From assembly GCA_002308795.1 (NCBI GenBank), contig DBVV01000103.1, positions 1,296-10,607 on the forward strand: DNA of 9,312 bases, in the 5' to 3' direction. The notes below the pieces were generated by a model. The model worked only from the letters and a program-made list of their open reading frames with translations, was not told where the DNA came from and did no database searches. Below, in pieces: positions 6,700 through 9,312 of the stretch. The stretch comes from Mageeibacillus sp. UBA1255 (lineage in GTDB: Bacteria; Bacillota; Clostridia; UBA1212; UBA1255). The translations under genes were made by a program, and so were the position numbers. The first letter of the stretch is position 1. Every line of letters begins with the position of its first letter.

Positions 6700-9051
6700 T
6701 TATTTCTTCTTTTTCCTCACGATCACCGCGGCGGCTATACCTCCCGCGATGAGTAAGGCGGCTCCGGCAATGATCCACGGAAGGGCTTTTAGTAAAGCGA
6801 TCTTCCCGTCTGATTTGTCGCGATTATTGTGGGGAGTATCGTCCTTGTCCCCGCCTTCGCCGTCTTCGTCGTCAATATCCAGATAATCTTCGGCTTTGTA
6901 TTCTTTCGGAAGCTCGCCGTTGTCCAGCCATTCGTATTTCGGAGCGCTGCCGTCAACAAGTTTCCCGCCGTTTACCGTCCATTTGCGCTGCGAGAACACT
7001 GTGCGTCCGTCTAAAACGTAATACGCCTGCACGGTCAGTTCGCTTCCCTGCGCACAATACTTTTTGAACGCCGGAACGGACAGCGTGAAGGACTCGGTCG
7101 CGGTGCCGCTGTTATCCGGAGCGAAAGCCGCGACGCTCATTGTCCGCCGCTCCGCCCACAGTACGGTGCCGTCAGCAGCACGCACCACGAGCGTAACGGG
7201 AAGGTCAGCCACGTCCTTTCCGGTATCATTGACCAGTACGACCGGAACTGTAACGTTGTCCCCCGCCGCGCGCTTTTCGGTATACGTATTGATCACGATG
7301 CCCAGGGGCGCATTCGTATTCTCCATGAGATACTTGAAATACGGGTGGATCGAGAGCGTGCCTGCACGGGACACGTCAGGTTCGAGCACGTCGGAAGTTA
7401 CACCGAGCGCTGAAGGCGTTGACGAACCGAGCCCGCAGAAAAACAGCAGCCCGGAATATGATCTGCCGGCGCGGAACGCTTCGAGCTGCGCGGACATAAG
7501 TTCGCAATAGTACGAAAGGCGCTTTTCGTTTGAAACGCCCGGAAGCACGCCATTCCACTTACCTTCTGTGGCGCTCATTGCCTTGCCTTCGCGGTTGATC
7601 CAGTATTCGCCATGTTCGTTCAATATGAACGCGTGCCCTTTATAGGCAGATTCTTTCCAGCCGAGGTCGATCGTCGTCACGCGAGGGCGCAGCGTCGTCA
7701 TATCCTCGATGCCGGATATGCCCTCCGAGCCGAGGATATACGGGTGGCATTCGATCGGGTCAAGCTCTCCCACGGGCGCTCTCCAGCCGTTGTCCCACGG
7801 GCGCTTCTGAATGTCATACTCGCGGCCGTTCTTTATTATTTTGTCAGTAAGCGCATACGTTGCCTCATTCTGCGCGTCGAAAACGATCAGAGAAGGATGG
7901 TATCCGCGGTCGTCGATCCACGTCCTGATCTCAGGCATGATCGTTTTTTCACTGTCATCACCGGCGTTGCCCCAGATCGGGTATTCGTCAAATATCATCA
8001 TTCCGACTTCATCCGCGATATCGAACCATTTGCTGTTTGCATGGCCGAGATGCGTTCTGAAGCACGTCCAGTTTATGCTGCGGTATTCTTTATAAAGCTT
8101 GCGGATCCATGCTTCGTCCCATGGTGTCGTTCCGCACAGAGGATCGTCGAAATATCTCTCGATCGCCACGTTCGTACCGAATAAATAACGTCTTTCACCG
8201 TTCAGCAGCGCGCTGCCCGTCCCCGCTTCAAAGCTGAACGTTCGCATACCGAAGCGGATCGAATACGTGTCTCCCGAGGTTTCGATCTCGAGCCTGTAAA
8301 GATACGGGTTTTCGGGCGTCCAGCACCTGCTTCTGTCCCAGTTCGAGATCCCGATCGCCTCAGCCGTAAACTCCGCAGTTTCGCCCGATCCTGCGCTCAC
8401 ACCGCTCACTGTATACTCTCCGACCTTTACCGGATCCGCATCTGCTTTTCCGTCCGTAAACCGGCCGAGTTCGTATATCGTTAATTTAACGTCGGTGACA
8501 ACGTTTTCCTCACGCCTGTTTCTTATCCGCACCTTCGCCGTAAGTTTCCCGGCGTCAATATCCGGCGCGACCTGCACAGCTTCGACTTCCGGTCCGGCGT
8601 TGAAAATAAGGTCAACGCAGTCGGTTATCCCCGGCTCGTCTCCGGTGGATTCTCCGTCGTACAGCACGTGCGCGGGCGTACTTGAATTATTGAACTGGTT
8701 CCCGAAGCTTCCGAGCATTATCACAAGCCAGTTGCTGCCTTTGTGCAGCATCCCGGAAAGATCGGTCACTGAAGAAGAATAGTTGTATTCATAACTTCCT
8801 GCGAACGCGCCGTTGATGAAGATATACCGTCCGTACATCGCGCTTCCGATCCTGAGCAGTACCTGCCCGGATGGCTCTTCATCCAGAACGAGCTCGCGCC
8901 GCAGACACATCATTGAGTGGGAATGACCGTCAAAACGGCTCAAACCCGCATGAATACAGGGTTTTTGACCTGTCAATCTGCCTTGTGATACTGGATTGAT
9001 ACTATTCGTGTCAACCCGGTACACAAGAGAATGATTGCAAAGGGCAAGCAA
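6700..9051 (-). CDS. Membrane-anchored glycoside hydrolase family 2 enzyme, 5' end disrupted
   Basis: The frame gives 783 codons, but only codons from about 48 on (below 8913) look like GH2. Modules: sugar-binding domain (about 49-130, with VLLRIGSAMYGRYIFING), immunoglobulin-like domain (about 155-275, with the family signature WTPENPYLYRLEI at 244-256), and the catalytic barrel (about 280-580). FRTHLGH (331-337), DEYPIWG (355-361) and FDAQNE (391-396) with acid/base E396 are visible; the nucleophile is probably E479 or E482 in LNEHGEYW. A second beta domain (about 585-695), an Asp/Glu-rich stretch (721-748), a membrane helix (about 752-778) and RKKKK end the protein. A surface enzyme is expected, yet there is no signal peptide, and the only far-upstream start is a TTG (9051) inside a hairpin without a ribosome site. 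An internal ATG pair (8913, 8910) also lacks one. I take the gene as 5'-truncated and probably inactive. The family could be beta-galactosidase, beta-glucuronidase or beta-mannosidase; the sequence does not decide. Confidence 0.8.
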   Translation of the reverse strand: MLALCNHSLVYRVDTNSINPVSQGRLTGQKPCIHAGLSRFDGHSHSMMCLRRELVLDEEPSGQVLLRIGSAMYGRYIFINGAFAGSYEYNYSSSVTDLSGMLHKGSNWLVIMLGSFGNQFNNSSTPAHVLYDGESTGDEPGITDCVDLIFNAGPEVEAVQVAPDIDAGKLTAKVRIRNRREENVVTDVKLTIYELGRFTDGKADADPVKVGEYTVSGVSAGSGETAEFTAEAIGISNWDRSRCWTPENPYLYRLEIETSGDTYSIRFGMRTFSFEAGTGSALLNGERRYLFGTNVAIERYFDDPLCGTTPWDEAWIRKLYKEYRSINWTCFRTHLGHANSKWFDIADEVGMMIFDEYPIWGNAGDDSEKTIMPEIRTWIDDRGYHPSLIVFDAQNEATYALTDKIIKNGREYDIQKRPWDNGWRAPVGELDPIECHPYILGSEGISGIEDMTTLRPRVTTIDLGWKESAYKGHAFILNEHGEYWINREGKAMSATEGKWNGVLPGVSNEKRLSYYCELMSAQLEAFRAGRSYSGLLFFCGLGSSTPSALGVTSDVLEPDVSRAGTLSIHPYFKYLMENTNAPLGIVINTYTEKRAAGDNVTVPVVLVNDTGKDVADLPVTLVVRAADGTVLWAERRTMSVAAFAPDNSGTATESFTLSVPAFKKYCAQGSELTVQAYYVLDGRTVFSQRKWTVNGGKLVDGSAPKYEWLDNGELPKEYKAEDYLDIDDEDGEGGDKDDTPHNNRDKSDGKIALLKALPWIIAGAALLIAGGIAAAVIVRKKKK
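8912..8926 (+). other. guaA-end-like attachment core at the GH2 junction
   Basis: ATTGAGTGGGAATGA reads Ile-Glu-Trp-Glu-stop on the plus strand, identical in amino acids to the usual end of GMP synthase (guaA). No further guaA codons precede it: the bases to the left are antisense to the GH2 codons. The 3' end of guaA is a well-known integration site for genomic islands, so a copied or mimicked core here, at the edge where GH2 similarity ends, is what a secondary-site insertion would leave. No integrase is in the window, so the call is inference. Confidence 0.4.
8927..9003. repeat. Cluster of short repeats beside the attachment core (possible recombinase sites)
   Basis: Beside the core lie CCGT-CAAA-ACGG (8927-8938), an AAACCC/GGGTTT inverted pair (8942-8947 and 8959-8964), the near-palindrome TTGAC-CT-GTCAA (8965-8976) and two direct copies of TGATACT (8986-8992 and 8997-9003) with an 11-base period, one helical turn. 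Core-type inverted repeats flanked by arm-type direct repeats are the usual layout of tyrosine-integrase att sites. Each repeat alone is weak; their clustering next to the core is the evidence. Confidence 0.35.
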
Positions 9052-9094
9052 GCCGCCCTGCTGAACGACAAATTCAGCAGGGCGGCTTTGCTTG
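9045..9094 (-). terminator. Long hairpin after the right-edge gene, possible terminator
   Basis: The 21-base arm 9045-9065 pairs with 9073-9094 with only one bulged base, around the 7-base loop CGACAAA. It begins 2 bases after the stop codon of the minus-strand gene at 9097, where a terminator belongs. On the minus strand it is followed by CCCTTTGC, only three U; on the plus strand a T-rich run (9100-9110) follows, so it would work better for rightward transcripts. It spans the TTG at 9051, which argues against that as a real start. Confidence 0.6.
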
Positions 9095-9096
9095 TC

Positions 9097-9312
9097 CTAT
9101 TTTTCTTTTCTCCAAGGAACATAGTAGTCAAACCGTTTGCTGTCGTCACAGGTACACGGCCAGTTGATTTTCCATTCAAAGTATTCCTCCCTGGTAATTT
9201 CCCCGGCGTGAAGTTCCTGCTGACGCAAGAGCCATTCCCGCATGAACTCATCTACCAGCCCATAGTTGAAGTATATGCCCACGGGAGGTTGAGCGGGCCA
9301 GTCGTCCGTGTC
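9097..9312 (-). CDS. Unrecognised protein, C-terminal part only (enters from right edge)
   Basis: The frame is open from the right edge to a TAG at 9097-9099, giving 71 residues. It contains REWLLRQQELHAGEITREEY, an alpha-helical, charged stretch, then FEWKINWP and a Cys-x-Cys in PCTCDD, and ends VPWRKEK. A GTG at 9282 could be an internal start (61 residues), but the frame stays open upstream and there is no clear ribosome binding site just before it other than CCTCCC-complementary bases at 9285-9288, so a longer gene is as likely. I do not recognise the family. Position next to the hairpin and the att-like core suggests cargo or a maintenance gene of the mobile element. Confidence 0.5.
   Translation of the reverse strand, partial: DTDDWPAQPPVGIYFNYGLVDEFMREWLLRQQELHAGEITREEYFEWKINWPCTCDDSKRFDYYVPWRKEK

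Larger units (their letters stand above)
8912..9312. mobile_element. Probable end of an integrated mobile element (continues past right edge)
   Basis: The stretch starts at the guaA-like core, and GH2 similarity stops there. It holds clustered short repeats (8927-9003), a long hairpin (9045-9094) and the tail of a gene unrelated to the glycan genes, and it is less GC-rich than they are. This arrangement fits the terminal region of an integrative element, with its att site first and cargo or maintenance genes inward. No integrase, relaxase or transposase is visible, and the other end would lie outside the window. A deletion, rearrangement or assembly join is the main alternative. Confidence 0.4.

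Noticed and set aside
8973..9251. Minus-strand ORF of 92 codons across the hairpin
   Set aside because: It overlaps the better-supported frame at 9097-9312, runs through the hairpin stem, and its hydrophobic end shows no recognisable signal or domain.
1..9312. CRISPR array, tRNA or rRNA genes
   Set aside because: No regularly spaced repeats and no tRNA or rRNA signature were seen on either strand.

Overview
The window looks like a glycan-use locus from an uncultured anaerobic Bacillota, most likely of the Clostridia. The evidence is strong GGAGG/GGGGAG ribosome binding sites, a Thr/Ala/Pro/Glu linker of the 'PTEAPEAT' kind common in clostridial surface proteins, C-terminal membrane anchors ending in Lys/Arg runs, and a lipoprotein signal. 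Nothing in it fixes genus or species.

Layout. On the minus strand from about 5016 down to the left edge runs a compact operon of four genes: a 396-aa cupin protein resembling type I phosphomannose isomerase (3826-5016), an FGGY sugar kinase (2310-3809), a membrane-anchored surface protein with two carbohydrate-binding-like modules (1048-2262), and a lipoprotein with a glycoside-hydrolase-like barrel that leaves the window at its C-terminal side (1-1046). Gaps are 16, 47 and 1 bases; the 47-base gap holds a terminator-like hairpin. The 312-base region 5017-5328 is a divergent promoter region: a near-consensus sigma-A promoter fires rightward into a lone A+T-richer plus-strand gene for an AAA ATPase with a DUF4143-type C-terminus (5329-6684). 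A weaker leftward promoter and a short upstream ORF precede the operon. Right of the ATPase, a minus-strand glycoside hydrolase family 2 gene ends at 6700, only 15 bases from the ATPase stop.

The GH2 gene has lost its natural 5' end. Its recognisable fold begins near 8913, has no signal peptide although it carries a C-terminal membrane anchor, and is preceded by ATTGAGTGGGAATGA (8912-8926). Read on the plus strand this is Ile-Glu-Trp-Glu-stop, the usual end of guaA (GMP synthase), a known integration site for genomic islands. Beyond it lie short direct and inverted repeats, a 21-bp hairpin (9045-9094) and the end of an unrecognised gene entering from the right edge (9097-9312). I read this as one end of an integrated element that landed in the GH2 gene at a guaA-like secondary site, or as a rearrangement joining such an end to the GH2 gene.

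How the genes may work together: the surface GH2 enzyme, the GH-like lipoprotein and the binding protein would capture and cut a glycan outside the cell. In the cytoplasm the cupin protein could isomerise a released aldose to a ketose and the FGGY kinase could phosphorylate it. The substrate, the transporter and the later steps are not visible. The ATPase looks like an interloper between the GH2 gene and the operon.
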